A stretch of DNA of 64,000 bases from Siccirubricoccus phaeus. Lineage in GTDB: Bacteria; Pseudomonadota; Alphaproteobacteria; Acetobacterales; Acetobacteraceae. Where the stretch lies: contig NZ_SRXO01000020.1 in assembly GCF_008360935.1 (NCBI RefSeq), positions 47,703-111,702 of the forward strand, read 5' to 3'. The notes under the pieces are model-generated. The model worked only from the letters and a program-made list of their open reading frames with translations, was not told where the DNA came from and made no database searches. The translations under genes were made by a program, and so were the position numbers. How positions within the stretch are numbered: position 1 is the first letter of the stretch; every line of letters starts with the position of its first letter. Below are positions 25,762 to 37,989 of this stretch, piece after piece.

Positions 25762-27594
25762 ATGGCCGCCCGCATCGACGACCTGATGGTCCTCGGCCAG
25801 AACATCTCCAAGACCGACCTCGCCAAGTACCTGCGCGACCGCGAGGCGGTGCTGCCGCGTGACTTCGGCGGTCTCGGCGACGGCGCCGCCAACGACCGCG
25901 CCGCTATCCAGGCCTGCTTCGACCGCGCCGCGGCGGATGGGAAGTTTTCTGTCATCCCGCCGGGCACCTGGAACGTCGACGCTGGCGTGACACTCGGCGG
26001 CGGCGCGCGCGGGCTGATCATGCAGGGCGTGATCCAGTACACCGGCGCCGCCAACGCCCCGGCCACCGTGCTGACGCTCGGCGACGGCGGCACGGTCCGC
26101 AATGGCGAGAAGCTCTACCTCAACCTGCAGGTCACGCGGCAGATCCAGTCGGATTGGGTGAGCGAGGCCGACATCGGCATCGTCGCCCGCAACCTCGACT
26201 CCTCGCTGCTCGACCTCCGCCTGGTCTCGGGCTTCACGATCGGGCTACGCACGCTGGGCGACGGGCGCGGCTTCGAGGACACCACGCTGATCCTCGGGCG
26301 CATCCTGAACAACCGCTACGGCCTCGACGTGCACTGCGCCACCGCCACGGCCTGGAACACCTCGATCCGCTACTATGGCGGCCACTTCGCCTGCGCGACG
26401 GGGATCAACCCGACCCTCGACCGGTTCGGGGTGCGCTTCTCGCGGCAGGCCGGGGCCTACAACAACCACAACCGGCACATCTTTGACGGGCCGAATTTCG
26501 AGCTGCGCCAACTCGACCCGAATGTCGCCATTCCCTTCCTGAACGAGACGAGCGGCACCGCGATCATCGCGCGGGGCATGCGCATGGAGGCCTGCTCGCC
26601 CATCGCGGCGCGGCACACCGGGGCGGCGACCGACTGCGAGTACGAGGTCGCCTGGGCGCAGACCTACGCCATCGGTATCGACTACACCGCGACGGCGACC
26701 CGGGCGGGCAACGCGGTCTACAACCGCCACCGCGCGCCGGCGTCGCGGCTGACGCGGCTGCTCGCCAACATCCCGAACCTGCGCGCCGCGGCCTTCCGCC
26801 ACAGCAACACCGAGATCGGCGTGGAGGGGGCGTGCATCATCGCGACCTCGACCACCACCGAGACCACCATGGCGGCGCTGTCCTGGAACGGGCTGGACGG
26901 CATCGCGGCCACCGGGCGGGGGCTGCTGCTGAACGCCAACCGTGGCGTCGCCTTCGTGGTGCAGACCACGCACGCGAAGGAGTTCGCGCTGGCGCACTGG
27001 CTCGTCGGCGGTGCCGATGGCGGCCGGCTCTGCGTCCGCTGCTTTGACGGCGCCGGCACCGTGCGAGAGAACCAGCCGCAGGACGTGCTGGCGTCTGGAT
27101 CCACCGTGCAGTGGGACACCGCGTCGAAGAGCTGGCAGGCCGGGGCGGTGATGCAGGACAGTTCGCTCAACCGGCGGCAGACGGTGCGGCTCGGGGCGGG
27201 TGTCGCCTTCGCGCAGATCGGGATGATCGGTTTCGACGGGCAGATCGAGCTCGAGGCGCTGCGGCTCTACGGCCTGCCGGAGGACGCGCCAGCGATCCTC
27301 TACGGCTGCCCCTCGCTGCCGGCGGGGACGCGGACGCTGGCGCTGGAGGCGAGCTGGGACCTGCCGAGCCTCGGGCCCGGCGCTACGGCGAACGTCGACA
27401 TCACGGTGCCTGGGGCGCGGCGGGGTGACTTCGCCAATGCCTCGCTCGACACCAGCAGCATCGCCTTCGTGCTCGACTGCCATGTGTGGTCGAACAACAG
27501 CGTGCGCGTGACGGCGCGGAACGTCAGCGCCTCGACGGTGGACCTCGCCGCGACGCCGCTGGCGGTACAGGTGGTGAAGCGGCGCATTCCTTGA
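25762..27594 (+). CDS. Phage tail-spike protein, copy 1 (beta-helix, pectate-lyase fold)
   Basis: A 610-residue protein with an N-terminal virion-attachment segment (MAARIDDLMVLGQNISKTDL) and a right-handed beta-helix start, RDFGGLGDGAANDRAAIQA, typical of tail spikes and pectate-lyase-like phage proteins. About nine in ten residues match the copy at 51165-52997. The ribosome-binding site GGAGCC stands before ATG 25762. It probably binds or degrades host surface polysaccharide. No other tail gene is next to it here: upstream is the HsdM chimera and downstream a transposase fragment, so it is an isolated phage gene. Confidence 0.8.
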   Translation: MAARIDDLMVLGQNISKTDLAKYLRDREAVLPRDFGGLGDGAANDRAAIQACFDRAAADGKFSVIPPGTWNVDAGVTLGGGARGLIMQGVIQYTGAANAPATVLTLGDGGTVRNGEKLYLNLQVTRQIQSDWVSEADIGIVARNLDSSLLDLRLVSGFTIGLRTLGDGRGFEDTTLILGRILNNRYGLDVHCATATAWNTSIRYYGGHFACATGINPTLDRFGVRFSRQAGAYNNHNRHIFDGPNFELRQLDPNVAIPFLNETSGTAIIARGMRMEACSPIAARHTGAATDCEYEVAWAQTYAIGIDYTATATRAGNAVYNRHRAPASRLTRLLANIPNLRAAAFRHSNTEIGVEGACIIATSTTTETTMAALSWNGLDGIAATGRGLLLNANRGVAFVVQTTHAKEFALAHWLVGGADGGRLCVRCFDGAGTVRENQPQDVLASGSTVQWDTASKSWQAGAVMQDSSLNRRQTVRLGAGVAFAQIGMIGFDGQIELEALRLYGLPEDAPAILYGCPSLPAGTRTLALEASWDLPSLGPGATANVDITVPGARRGDFANASLDTSSIAFVLDCHVWSNNSVRVTARNVSASTVDLAATPLAVQVVKRRIP

Positions 27595-27890
27595 GCTTGA
27601 GAGAGCGCCGTAGCGGATAGGGGTGCGGCGACGTTGCCGCCCCCCCCGCTCTCACGCCCAGATCCCTTGGCCGGCCATATGGCGGCCGGCCTGGTGGGCT
27701 CCGCCCAACGCAACCGCGAGCGCACCAACCAATCCGGCAAGTTCAGCGCGGCGGCAACCGGTGATGCCGACCAGCCAGCACGGATCGCAGCCACGGTCTT
27801 CCGCTCGAACGCTTCAGGAGAGCTCAGGCGCCGGTTCACATCGTTCGCCATGATCACCTCCGGGCCCTTCACCCTATCAGAGGTGTCCGC

Positions 27891-28072
27891 TCAGTCGGGA
27901 CGGGCCCAGGCAAGGATTCCGGCGCGCGTCTGGTTGCTCATCTGTCCTGCGAAGACCATCATGACGACCGGGCGGCCCAGGCCATCGCAGACGGCGTGGA
28001 GTCTGGAGTTCAGCCCGCCCTTGGTGCGGCCGTTGCACCGATCAGGCGCGCCCTTTGAGGAGGTTGGCGGCG
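27891..28072 (-). pseudogene. IS5-family transposase fragment
   Basis: The minus-strand frame reads SSKGAPDRCNGRTKGGLNSR, then LHAVCDGLGRPVVMMVFAGQMSN, which is the central segment of an IS5-group DDE transposase including the conserved HAVCD Asp. About 45 residues match. Both ends of the gene and the terminal repeats are missing. The rest of 27595-28278 has no gene. Bases 27680-27705 share GGCGGCCGGCCTGGTGGGC with the region after the second spike gene. Confidence 0.65.
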
Positions 28073-28278
28073 GTGATGACGCACGGCGGCGTGACCATGG
28101 TGAGTGAAGCGAGCCGGTGCGCCCGCGCCTGGCGAACAATGGCGTGCCGCGGCCAAGATTGTCTCTTTCGCGGGCGCACGGATGGGGGCATGCTGGCAGT
28201 GCTGAGGCGTCTTGGAACTGGAAATTCAGATCCAGGCGCACCCATCCGGAGCGGCTCCCTTTGCACGATGGTCGTTTC

Positions 28279-29385
28279 ATGTTCCGGACCTTGATCCTGA
28301 CGGGTGCGGTGCTGCTCATGATGGCGGCCTGGCAGAGCATACCGCTGATCCAAGCGGAACTCCTCGCCGGGCGGGCGGAGCCGCGCGCCGTCACGCCAAG
28401 GGGCGATCTCGCCGAGGATGAGCGCTCGACCATCGCGCTGTTCGAGCAGGCCCGCGGTTCGGTCGTCTTCATCGCCACCACCGAGCGGCTGGTGAACCCC
28501 TGGACGCGCAACGCGCTGCAGGTGCCGCGGGGCACCGGCTCGGGCTTCGTCTGGGACCATCTCGGGCATATCGTGACCAACGACCACGTCGTGGCCGGCG
28601 GTTCAGCGGCCGTGGTCCGCCTCGCCGACGGGCGCGCCTACGACGCCGTCCTGGTCGGCGCCAGCCCGGCGCATGACCTCGCCGTACTGCGGATCGGGGT
28701 CGGCACCGGCCGGCCGGAGCCGCTGCCCGTCGGCACTAGCCATGACCTGCGTGTCGGGCAGAAGGTCTTCGCCATCGGCAATCCCTTCGGCCTCGACTGG
28801 ACGCTCACCACCGGCATCATCTCTGCGCTCAACCGCGAACTGCCAACCGAGACGGGTGCGGTGATCGAGCGCCTGATCCAGACCGATGCGGCGATCAATC
28901 CTGGTAATTCCGGCGGCCCGCTGCTCGACTCCGCGGGCCGGCTGATCGGCGTGAACACGGCGATCTACAGCCCCTCCGGCGCCTCGGCCGGGATCGGCTT
29001 CGCGGTGCCAGTGGATACGGTCAACCGCGTCGTGCCGCGGCTGATCGCGCAGGGGCGCTACATCCGCCCCTCGCTCGGCATCCGCGCGGAAGAGCAGCTG
29101 AACGCGGCGCTCGTGGCGAGGCTCGGCACGGAGGGGGTCTTCGTGCTCGACGTGGAGCCGGGATCGGCGGCGGAACGGGCCGGTATCCGGCCGGCGCGGC
29201 TGTCGCGTGAGGCCGGCTTCCGCACCGGCGACGTGATCCTCGCGATCGACGGGCGCCCGCTGCGCCGCGTGCCGGAACTGCTGGCCGAACTCGATCGCCG
29301 CGCGCCGGGCGATGTCGTCACGCTCACGCTGCTCCGCGACGGCGCGCGCCTCGAGGTCAACGCCACGCTGGATGCCGGCCGATGA
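28279..29385 (+). CDS. DegP/HtrA-type periplasmic serine protease with PDZ domain
   Basis: A 368-residue trypsin-like protease. An N-terminal hydrophobic segment (LILTGAVLLMMAAW) acts as signal anchor. The triad is His in VTNDHVVAGG (near residue 102), Asp in ASPAHDLAVLRIG, and Ser in NPGNSGGPLLD (near 210). A single PDZ domain fills the C-terminus (GVFVLDVEPGSAAERAG, DVILAIDGRPL). The open frame begins at 28117, but ATG 28279 is the first start that leads directly into the signal segment. It degrades or refolds damaged envelope proteins. It is the first gene of the stress-tolerance block and overlaps psiE by 4 nt. Confidence 0.88.
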   Translation: MFRTLILTGAVLLMMAAWQSIPLIQAELLAGRAEPRAVTPRGDLAEDERSTIALFEQARGSVVFIATTERLVNPWTRNALQVPRGTGSGFVWDHLGHIVTNDHVVAGGSAAVVRLADGRAYDAVLVGASPAHDLAVLRIGVGTGRPEPLPVGTSHDLRVGQKVFAIGNPFGLDWTLTTGIISALNRELPTETGAVIERLIQTDAAINPGNSGGPLLDSAGRLIGVNTAIYSPSGASAGIGFAVPVDTVNRVVPRLIAQGRYIRPSLGIRAEEQLNAALVARLGTEGVFVLDVEPGSAAERAGIRPARLSREAGFRTGDVILAIDGRPLRRVPELLAELDRRAPGDVVTLTLLRDGARLEVNATLDAGR

Positions 29386-29870
29386 CGGAGTCCTCGCCCC
29401 CCCTGCGCGGCCTCGCCCTGTGGCGGACGCTCAGCCTCTACGAACGTTTCGAGCAGGTGGTCGTCTTCGTCCTGACGCTGCTGATCGCGCTGATCGTCGT
29501 CGCCGCCCTGTGGAGCCTGCTGAAGCTCGTCGTGACCTCGCTCGTGCTGGTGGACATCTTCGACCCCACGGATCCGGCCGTGTTCCAGGCCGTGTTCGGG
29601 GCGATCTTCCTGGTCGTCATCGCGCTCGAGTTCAAGCGTTCGCTGCTGGTGGTGGTCGAGCGGCGCTTCGGCGTCGTGCAGGTGCGGGCGGTGGTGATGA
29701 TCGCCATGCTCGCGGTGGCGCGGAAGTTCATCATCCTCGACCTCGGGCAGATCGAGGCGACGAAGCTGCTCGCCCTCGGCGCGGCGATGCTGGCGCTCGG
29801 CATCGTCTACTGGCTCGTGCGCGACCAGGACCGGCGCGAAGCCGAGGCCGCCGAGGAGCGGGCTTCGTGA
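29382..29870 (+). CDS. PsiE-family membrane protein
   Basis: A 162-residue protein with four predicted membrane helices ([52 protein letters not shown] and [18 protein letters not shown]) and a charged C-terminal tail. The pattern matches phosphate-starvation-inducible PsiE proteins, whose biochemical role is not settled. It starts by ATGA overlap with the degP-like gene. PsiE homologs are standard members of the transmissible stress-tolerance locus, which supports both the assignment and the operon. Confidence 0.75.
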   Translation: MTESSPPLRGLALWRTLSLYERFEQVVVFVLTLLIALIVVAALWSLLKLVVTSLVLVDIFDPTDPAVFQAVFGAIFLVVIALEFKRSLLVVVERRFGVVQVRAVVMIAMLAVARKFIILDLGQIEATKLLALGAAMLALGIVYWLVRDQDRREAEAAEERAS

Positions 29871-29907
29871 CCGCGCAGCCTGTTGCGAACTGGTCTCGGG
29901 GGATGCC

Positions 29908-31775
29908 GTGAACAAGCAGCAGCAATACAACACCTGGTACTGGATCGGCGCGCTGCTCCTGCTGCTGATGTTCCAGGGCTGGTGGCAGGGCGCGAGCGTC
30001 ACCGAACGCATCCCCTATTCGCGCTTCCTCGAACTTCTCGAACAGGACCGCATCGCCGAGGTGCAGGTGCGGCCCGAGAGCATCCTCGGCCGCTACCGCG
30101 AGCCGATCGAGGGGCGCACGCATTTCCTGACCACGATCGTGCCCGAGGACCTCACCCGGCGGCTCGAGCAGTCGCGCGCGCGCTTCGACGGCACCATCAC
30201 CAACACCTTCCTCAACAACCTCCTCTCCTGGGTGGTCCCGGTCATCGTCTTCTTCGCGCTGTGGATGTTCGTCTTCCGCCGCATCGCCGAGAAGCAGGGC
30301 TTCGGCGGGCTGATGTCGGTCGGCCGGTCCAAGGCCAAGGTCTATGTCGAGAAGGACACCGGCGTGACCTTCGACGACGTGGCCGGCATCGACGAGGCCA
30401 AGGCGGAACTCCGCGAGATCGTGGACTTCCTCAAGGAGCCCGAGAAATACGGCCGGCTCGGCGCGCGCATCCCCAAGGGCATCCTGCTCGTCGGCCCGCC
30501 GGGCACGGGCAAGACGCTGGTCGCCCGCGCCATCGCCGGCGAGGCGGGGGTGCCCTTCTTCTCGATCTCCGGCTCGGAGTTCGTGGAGATGTTCGTCGGC
30601 GTCGGCGCCGCGCGCGTGCGCGACCTCTTCGAGCAGGCGCGCAAGGCCGCGCCCTGCATCATCTTCATTGATGAACTTGATGCGCTCGGCAAGAAGCGCG
30701 GCGTCGGCGCCTTCGGCGGCGGCCATGACGAGAAGGAGCAGACGCTCAACCAGCTGCTGACCGAACTCGACGGCTTCGACCCGCGCGAGGGCATCGTGCT
30801 GCTCGCCGCCACCAACCGCCCCGAGATCCTCGACCCCGCGCTGCTGCGCGCCGGGCGCTTCGACCGCCAGGTTGTGGTGGACCGCCCGGACAAGGGCGGG
30901 CGCGCCGCCATCCTGCGCGTGCATCTGAAGAAGGTGAAGCATGAGGGGCTCGATCTCGAGCAGATCGCGGCGCTCACGCCGGGCTTCTCGGGCGCGGAGC
31001 TCGCGAACCTCGTGAACGAGGCGGCGATCCAGGCGACAAGGCGCGGCGCCGAGGCGGTGACCATGGCCGACATCACCGCCGCGATCGAGCGCATCGTCGC
31101 CGGCCTCGAACGCAAGGGCCGCGTGCTCAACCCGAAGGAGCGCGAGGCGGTCGCCTATCACGAGATGGGCCATGCGCTGGCCGCCGCCTCCCTGCCCGGG
31201 GCGGATCCGGTGCACAAGGTCTCGATCATCCCGCGCTCGATCGGCGCGCTCGGCTACACCATGACGCGGCCGACCGAGGACCGCTTCCTCATCACCCGCC
31301 GCGATCTGGAGAACCGCATGGTCGTGCTGCTGGCCGGCCGCGCGGCGGAGGAGGTGGTGCTCGGCGAGATCTCGACCGGCGCGGCCGACGACCTCGCGCG
31401 CGTGACCGACATTGCGCGCCAGATCGTCACGCGCTTCGGCATGCATCCCGGGCTCGGCCAGGCGGTGCTGGAGCCGGAGCGGCAGAGCTTCCTCGGCGAG
31501 GGCGTACCGGCGCTGACGCCGCGCGACTATTCCGAGGCGACGGCGCGCGAGGTGGATGTCGCGGTGCGCGAGCTGATCGACACCGCCTATCTGCGCGCCA
31601 AGGCGCTGCTCGCGGAGCGCCGGGCCGATCTGGAGGCGGGCACGCGGCTGCTGCTCGAGCGTGAGACCATCACCCCGGATGACTTCCCGCCGCTGCGGCA
31701 GGGGGAGTCGGCGGGTGATCGGCGGAACATCACGACGCCGAATGTCACGGCGAACCCAGCGGAGGAGAGGACCTG

Positions 31776-31776
<1 letters not shown>
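29908..31776 (+). CDS. ftsH: FtsH-type membrane AAA+ zinc metalloprotease
   Basis: A 622-residue membrane-bound protease. The first membrane helix ([17 protein letters not shown]) and a second one ([15 protein letters not shown]) flank a small periplasmic domain. The AAA+ domain has Walker A GPPGTGKT near residue 195, Walker [11 protein letters not shown], and the second region of homology ([20 protein letters not shown]). The zinc site is HEMGH near residue 418. It begins at GTG 29908 behind CGGGGGAT. The 3' end overlaps the clp gene as TGATGG. This is probably an accessory copy carried in addition to the chromosomal ftsH, as in other stress-tolerance islands. Confidence 0.9.
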
Positions 31777-34592
<2,816 letters not shown>

Positions 34593-34606
34593 CCCGGGGA
34601 CGGGGC

Positions 34607-35173
34607 ATGGCGCCGCGCCTCCCCTCTGCCGGCGCGACGCCACCGCCGCCTGACGGAGGCGCGGCCGGCCCGGGTCGCGGCCGAAGCCGAACGGCGGTGG
34701 CGCCGCTTCAGCCAGGCGGCGGCAGCCCTGCCGGGCTGTGGAACAGGCCGCCGGTGCGCATCCACCAGCCGGGCCGTTTGGTCATGCAGTCCGGATCCGG
34801 GCGAGGGGAGTGGGTGCTCGAATTCCCGCCTTCGGCGCCGCCACGCCGCGACCCGCAGACCGGCTGGATTGGCGGCACGGATCCCCTCGCCCATCTCCGC
34901 CTGCGCTTCCCCGACCGGGAGAGTGCGGTGGCCTTCGCCGAGCGGCACGGATGGCCCTATGAGTTGGCCGAGCCGCCACCGCGGCGGCCACGCTACCGGA
35001 GTTATGCCGAGCAGCTCCGAAGCGATCTCAGCGGCGCGATCGGCCGCGTGCAGCCCTGGCTTGCGCCGCGCGGCCCCGTCCGGGTGCCGGCAGAGGACGC
35101 GGTCGAGCGGGCCAGCCGCGAGTCCTTTCCCGCCAGCGATCCCCCCGCCTGGACGGGAACGCGGATCGCCTGA
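34607..35173 (+). CDS. NDUFS4-like (ETC complex I conserved region) protein
   Basis: About 188 residues. The middle (VRIHQPGRLVMQSG, GEWVLEFPP, DPQTGWIGGTDPLAHLRLRF, ESAVAFAERHGWPYEL) matches the conserved region of the complex I accessory subunit NDUFS4. The C-terminus ends in VERASRESFPASDPPAWTG, a motif of small proteins found near sHsp genes. ATG 34607 follows GGGGACGGGG, 14 nt after the clp stop; a GTG at 34754 would give a shorter protein that starts at the conserved domain. The Pro/Gly-rich first 50 residues look unstructured, so the shorter start is possible. A role with stress proteins is inferred from context only. Confidence 0.65.
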   Translation: MAPRLPSAGATPPPPDGGAAGPGRGRSRTAVAPLQPGGGSPAGLWNRPPVRIHQPGRLVMQSGSGRGEWVLEFPPSAPPRRDPQTGWIGGTDPLAHLRLRFPDRESAVAFAERHGWPYELAEPPPRRPRYRSYAEQLRSDLSGAIGRVQPWLAPRGPVRVPAEDAVERASRESFPASDPPAWTGTRIA

Positions 35174-35312
35174 GGCCATCTGAGCCGCCCGCCAGCCGCG
35201 GCCTTGCCCGGCGACGGCGTCATTCCGAGTGACGCGCCGCGTCGATTCGGGGACCGCTGCCTTGCCCACGCGGACTGGAATGCCAGCCTTGCACGCAACG
35301 CATGGAAGATGT

Positions 35313-35341
35313 CTTGAAGAAGGCCGGAGCCTTTCCCTTCT
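35313..35341 (+). promoter_or_regulatory. Candidate heat-shock (sigma-32-like) promoter
   Basis: CTTGAA at 35313-35318 is a good sigma-32 -35 element. CCCTTCT at 35335-35341, 16 nt downstream, resembles the C-rich -10. It lies in a 350-nt gap upstream of the first hsp20, which otherwise has no gene. The match is by eye only. Confidence 0.3.
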
Positions 35342-35523
35342 CCATGACGTGAACGCCCAAGCGGGGTTCGCAGCATGACGGGTCTGGCCATGATGGCAGA
35401 CCGCTGGAGGTCAGCCGCGAAGCGGGGGCCACGTCCGGCGCCGTCACCATGCGGGGGCATGACAAATGCCCTTGGGCCGACTTCCGTCATGGCGGGCCGC
35501 GCGGGCCGCGAGAGGAGGAAGTC

Positions 35524-35949
35524 ATGCCTTGGCCGATGGCCTTCTATCCCGCCGATCCCTTCGCCCTGTTGCGCCGCGTCAGCGACGCGTTGGATCGCGC
35601 GGCAATTGCGGGGGCGGCGCCGATCTTCCCGGCTGTGAATGTCTGGCAGAACGATGAGGCGGCGGCGATCGTCGCTGAGCTGCCGGGCGTCGGACCGCAG
35701 GACATCGATATCACCGTCAAGGAGGATGTCCTGACCATCTCGGGCGAGCGCCGCGCCCCCGAACTGCCCGAACACGCGGAATGGCTGCGGCGCGAGCGCG
35801 CCTATGGGCGCTTCACCCGGGCGATCCGCCTGCCCTTCCGGGTGGACACCGAACAGGTGGACGCGCGCTTCGCCGATGGCGTGCTGCGCATCGCGGTGCG
35901 CCGCCCCGAGGCGGACCGCCCGAAGCGGATCGCCATCAAGGCCGGCTGA
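35524..35949 (+). CDS. Hsp20 small heat-shock protein 1
   Basis: A 141-residue alpha-crystallin-type chaperone. The domain runs from FPAVNVWQNDEAAAIVAELPG to the end, with the conserved GVLRIAVRRPE near the C-terminus. ATG 35524 is behind the strong site GAGAGGAGGAAG, which sets the start over an upstream ATG at 35449. It is the first of three tandem hsp20 genes spaced 15-20 nt apart, each with its own purine-rich ribosome-binding site. These proteins hold unfolded substrates for HSP100 disaggregases. The three copies are different in sequence, so the cluster is not a recent triplication. Confidence 0.9.
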   Translation: MPWPMAFYPADPFALLRRVSDALDRAAIAGAAPIFPAVNVWQNDEAAAIVAELPGVGPQDIDITVKEDVLTISGERRAPELPEHAEWLRRERAYGRFTRAIRLPFRVDTEQVDARFADGVLRIAVRRPEADRPKRIAIKAG

Positions 35950-35964
35950 GAGGAGGTAACGGAC

Positions 35965-36363
35965 ATGAGCACGGAACTCGCTTCGACCACCAGCCAGACC
36001 CCCGCCGCCGCGCCGGAAGCGGTGCGCAACACACCCATCTGGCGCCCGCTCGCCGACATCCAGCAGACGCGGGAGGGCATCGTGCTGATGGTCGAGATGC
36101 CGGGCGTGGCGCCGGAGGATGTGGACATCACGCTCGAACGCCGGGTGCTGACCATCCGCGGCCGCGGCCGCCAGCCCGAGCCGGAGGCGCTGCGCGCGGT
36201 GCATCGGGAATACGAGCCAGGCGACTATGAGCGCGCCTTCACGCTCTCGGAGGATTTCGACGAGAGCGGCATCGAGGCGACGATGAAGGATGGCGTGCTG
36301 ACGCTGAAGCTGCCGCGCGCGGCCGAGGCTCGGCCGCGGACGATCCGCGTCAGCGCCGCCTGA
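35965..36363 (+). CDS. Hsp20 small heat-shock protein 2
   Basis: A 132-residue alpha-crystallin protein with a disordered, Ala/Thr-rich N-terminus (ASTTSQTPAAAPEAV), then WRPLADIQQTREGIVLMVEM and PGVAPEDVDITLERRVLTIRG. The C-terminal GVLTLKLPRAAE matches the conserved beta-strand motif. GAGGAGGTAAC precedes ATG 35965. The short N-terminal arm suggests small oligomers. It sits 15 nt after the first hsp20. Confidence 0.9.
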   Translation: MSTELASTTSQTPAAAPEAVRNTPIWRPLADIQQTREGIVLMVEMPGVAPEDVDITLERRVLTIRGRGRQPEPEALRAVHREYEPGDYERAFTLSEDFDESGIEATMKDGVLTLKLPRAAEARPRTIRVSAA

Positions 36364-36383
36364 AGCAAGGAGGAGGACCGACG

Positions 36384-36887
36384 ATGCAGATCAAGGACCT
36401 GATCCCCTGGGCCCGCAAGGGCGAGGCGCCCGAGGCTAAGGCGAACGAGACGAACCCCATCGCCTCCCTGCAGCGGGAGATGAACCAGGTGTTCGAGAAC
36501 TTCTGGACCCGCTTCGGCCGGCCCCTCGGCACGCTCGACTGGCCCTGGGGCCAGTCGGAGGCGAAGTCCGACGTCGTGCAGACCGAGAACGCGGTCGAGA
36601 TCTCCATCGAGTTGCCGGGGATGGAGATGAAGGACATCGAGGTCTCGGTGGCCGACGACATGCTGACCGTGAAGGGCGAGAAGCGCGTCGAACGGCAGGA
36701 GGAGAAGAAGGGCTACTACCTCTCCGAGCGCAGCTACGGCTCCGTCTATCGCGCCATCCCGCTGCCGCCCGGCGTTGATGGCAGCAAGGCCGAGGCCGCG
36801 TTCAAGAACGGCGTGCTGACCATCCGCCTGCCGCAGACGCCCGAGGCGCAGGCCAAGGTCCGGCGCGTCGAGGTGAAGGCCGGCTGA
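36384..36887 (+). CDS. Hsp20 small heat-shock protein 3 (IbpA/HspC-type)
   Basis: A 167-residue alpha-crystallin protein. The N-terminal arm has PIASLQREMNQVFENFWTRF, as in class A sHsps of stress-tolerance loci, then VVQTENAVEISIELPGMEM and GVLTIRLPQTPE. AAGGAGGAGGACC precedes ATG 36384. It is the last of the three hsp20 genes and is followed by a strong hairpin. Together the three may form mixed oligomers that feed substrate to the Clp protein encoded upstream. Confidence 0.9.
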   Translation: MQIKDLIPWARKGEAPEAKANETNPIASLQREMNQVFENFWTRFGRPLGTLDWPWGQSEAKSDVVQTENAVEISIELPGMEMKDIEVSVADDMLTVKGEKRVERQEEKKGYYLSERSYGSVYRAIPLPPGVDGSKAEAAFKNGVLTIRLPQTPEAQAKVRRVEVKAG

Positions 36888-36893
36888 GTGCCC

Positions 36894-36922
36894 GGGCAGG
36901 CTGCCCTTGCGGCAGCCTGCCC
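36894..36922 (+). terminator. Strong hairpin after the hsp20 genes
   Basis: GGGCAGGCTGCC (36894-36905) and GGCAGCCTGCCC (36911-36922) form a perfect 12-bp stem with a CTTGC loop, 7 nt past the hsp20 stop. No T-run follows, so it may be an intrinsic terminator of the GC-rich type, or an mRNA-stabilising hairpin within the operon. Confidence 0.6.
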
Positions 36923-36964
36923 GCGCTTGACGGCGGCATCCGCCCTGGCGCATCGGCATGGCGC

Positions 36965-37897
36965 ATGTCGCCCACCCTCCGCCATCGCCTGAACAACCTG
37001 GCGCAAGCGGCGCTCATCCTCGCGGGGATGGGGCTGCTGGTGTGGCTGACGGTCCGGCTTGTCGCCGGACCCGCCTGGGCGATGGTGGTGCTGCTGGTGT
37101 CGCTCGCGACCATGATGGCGGCCCCGGCGGTCCCGCGGCGGGTGCTGCTCTCGGCCTATGGGGCGCGCCGTCTCGATGCCGCGGCCTTCCCGGGCGGCAT
37201 CGCCATGTTGGCGGCGATAGCCCGGCGCGCGGCGCTGCCGCGGACGCCCGAACTCTGGTACGTCCCGAGCCGGCTGCCGAACGCCTTTGCCATGGGCCGG
37301 CCGGAGGATAGCGCGATCTGCGTCACCGACGGGCTGCTGCGCCTGCTGGACGAGCGGGAACTCGTCGCGGTGCTCGCGCATGAGGTAGCCCACATCGCCC
37401 ATCGCGACCTGTGGATCATGGGGCTGGCCGATGCGATGTCGCGCCTCGTCTCCGTCGCGTCCTGGATGGGCCAGGTCATCCTGGTCCTGAACCTGCCGAT
37501 GCTCGCGGCCGGTCTCGCGGTCGTGCCCTGGAGCGTGGTGCTGCTGCTGGTCTTCTCGCCGACCGTGATGGCGCTGCTGCAACTGGCCTTGTCGCGGTCG
37601 CGCGAGTTCGACGCGGATCTGGGCGCCGCCCGCCTGACCGGCGACCCCGAGGGGCTTGTCTCGGCACTGCTCAAGCTCGAGCGACGCACCGGCCGTTTCT
37701 GGGAAGAGATCTTCCTTCCAGGACGCCGGATCCCGGAGCCTTCGCTGCTGCGCACCCATCCGCCAACCGAGATACGCGTCTCACGACTGCGCAGCCTGCT
37801 CGTACCGCCGCAGGAGCAAATGATGGCAATGCAAGGCTGGCAGCCGCCTTCGCAGCCTGCTTATCCCAGGTTTCACCGAAGCGGAGTTTATTATTGA
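36965..37897 (+). CDS. M48-family membrane metalloprotease (HtpX-like)
   Basis: A 310-residue membrane protease. Two N-terminal helices (LAQAALILAGMGLLVWL, WAMVVLLVSLATMM) precede the zinc motif HEVAHIAHRD near residue 138, with the third ligand in SREFDADLGAARLTG. Two further helices lie between. HtpX proteins clear damaged membrane proteins alongside FtsH. It starts at ATG 36965, 77 nt after the last hsp20. It closes the stress block. The C-terminal ~40 residues (PPQEQMMAMQGWQPPSQ) are an unusual, probably disordered tail and run close to the island boundary. Confidence 0.85.
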   Translation: MSPTLRHRLNNLAQAALILAGMGLLVWLTVRLVAGPAWAMVVLLVSLATMMAAPAVPRRVLLSAYGARRLDAAAFPGGIAMLAAIARRAALPRTPELWYVPSRLPNAFAMGRPEDSAICVTDGLLRLLDERELVAVLAHEVAHIAHRDLWIMGLADAMSRLVSVASWMGQVILVLNLPMLAAGLAVVPWSVVLLLVFSPTVMALLQLALSRSREFDADLGAARLTGDPEGLVSALLKLERRTGRFWEEIFLPGRRIPEPSLLRTHPPTEIRVSRLRSLLVPPQEQMMAMQGWQPPSQPAYPRFHRSGVYY

Positions 37898-37989
37898 TAT
37901 CGAGCGAATACGACACCTCCCAACGCTTAACTTTTTAATCTGTGTGTCTTTCAACCGGATGCCGATCTCGCAGCCCGGCGCCAGGCCGT

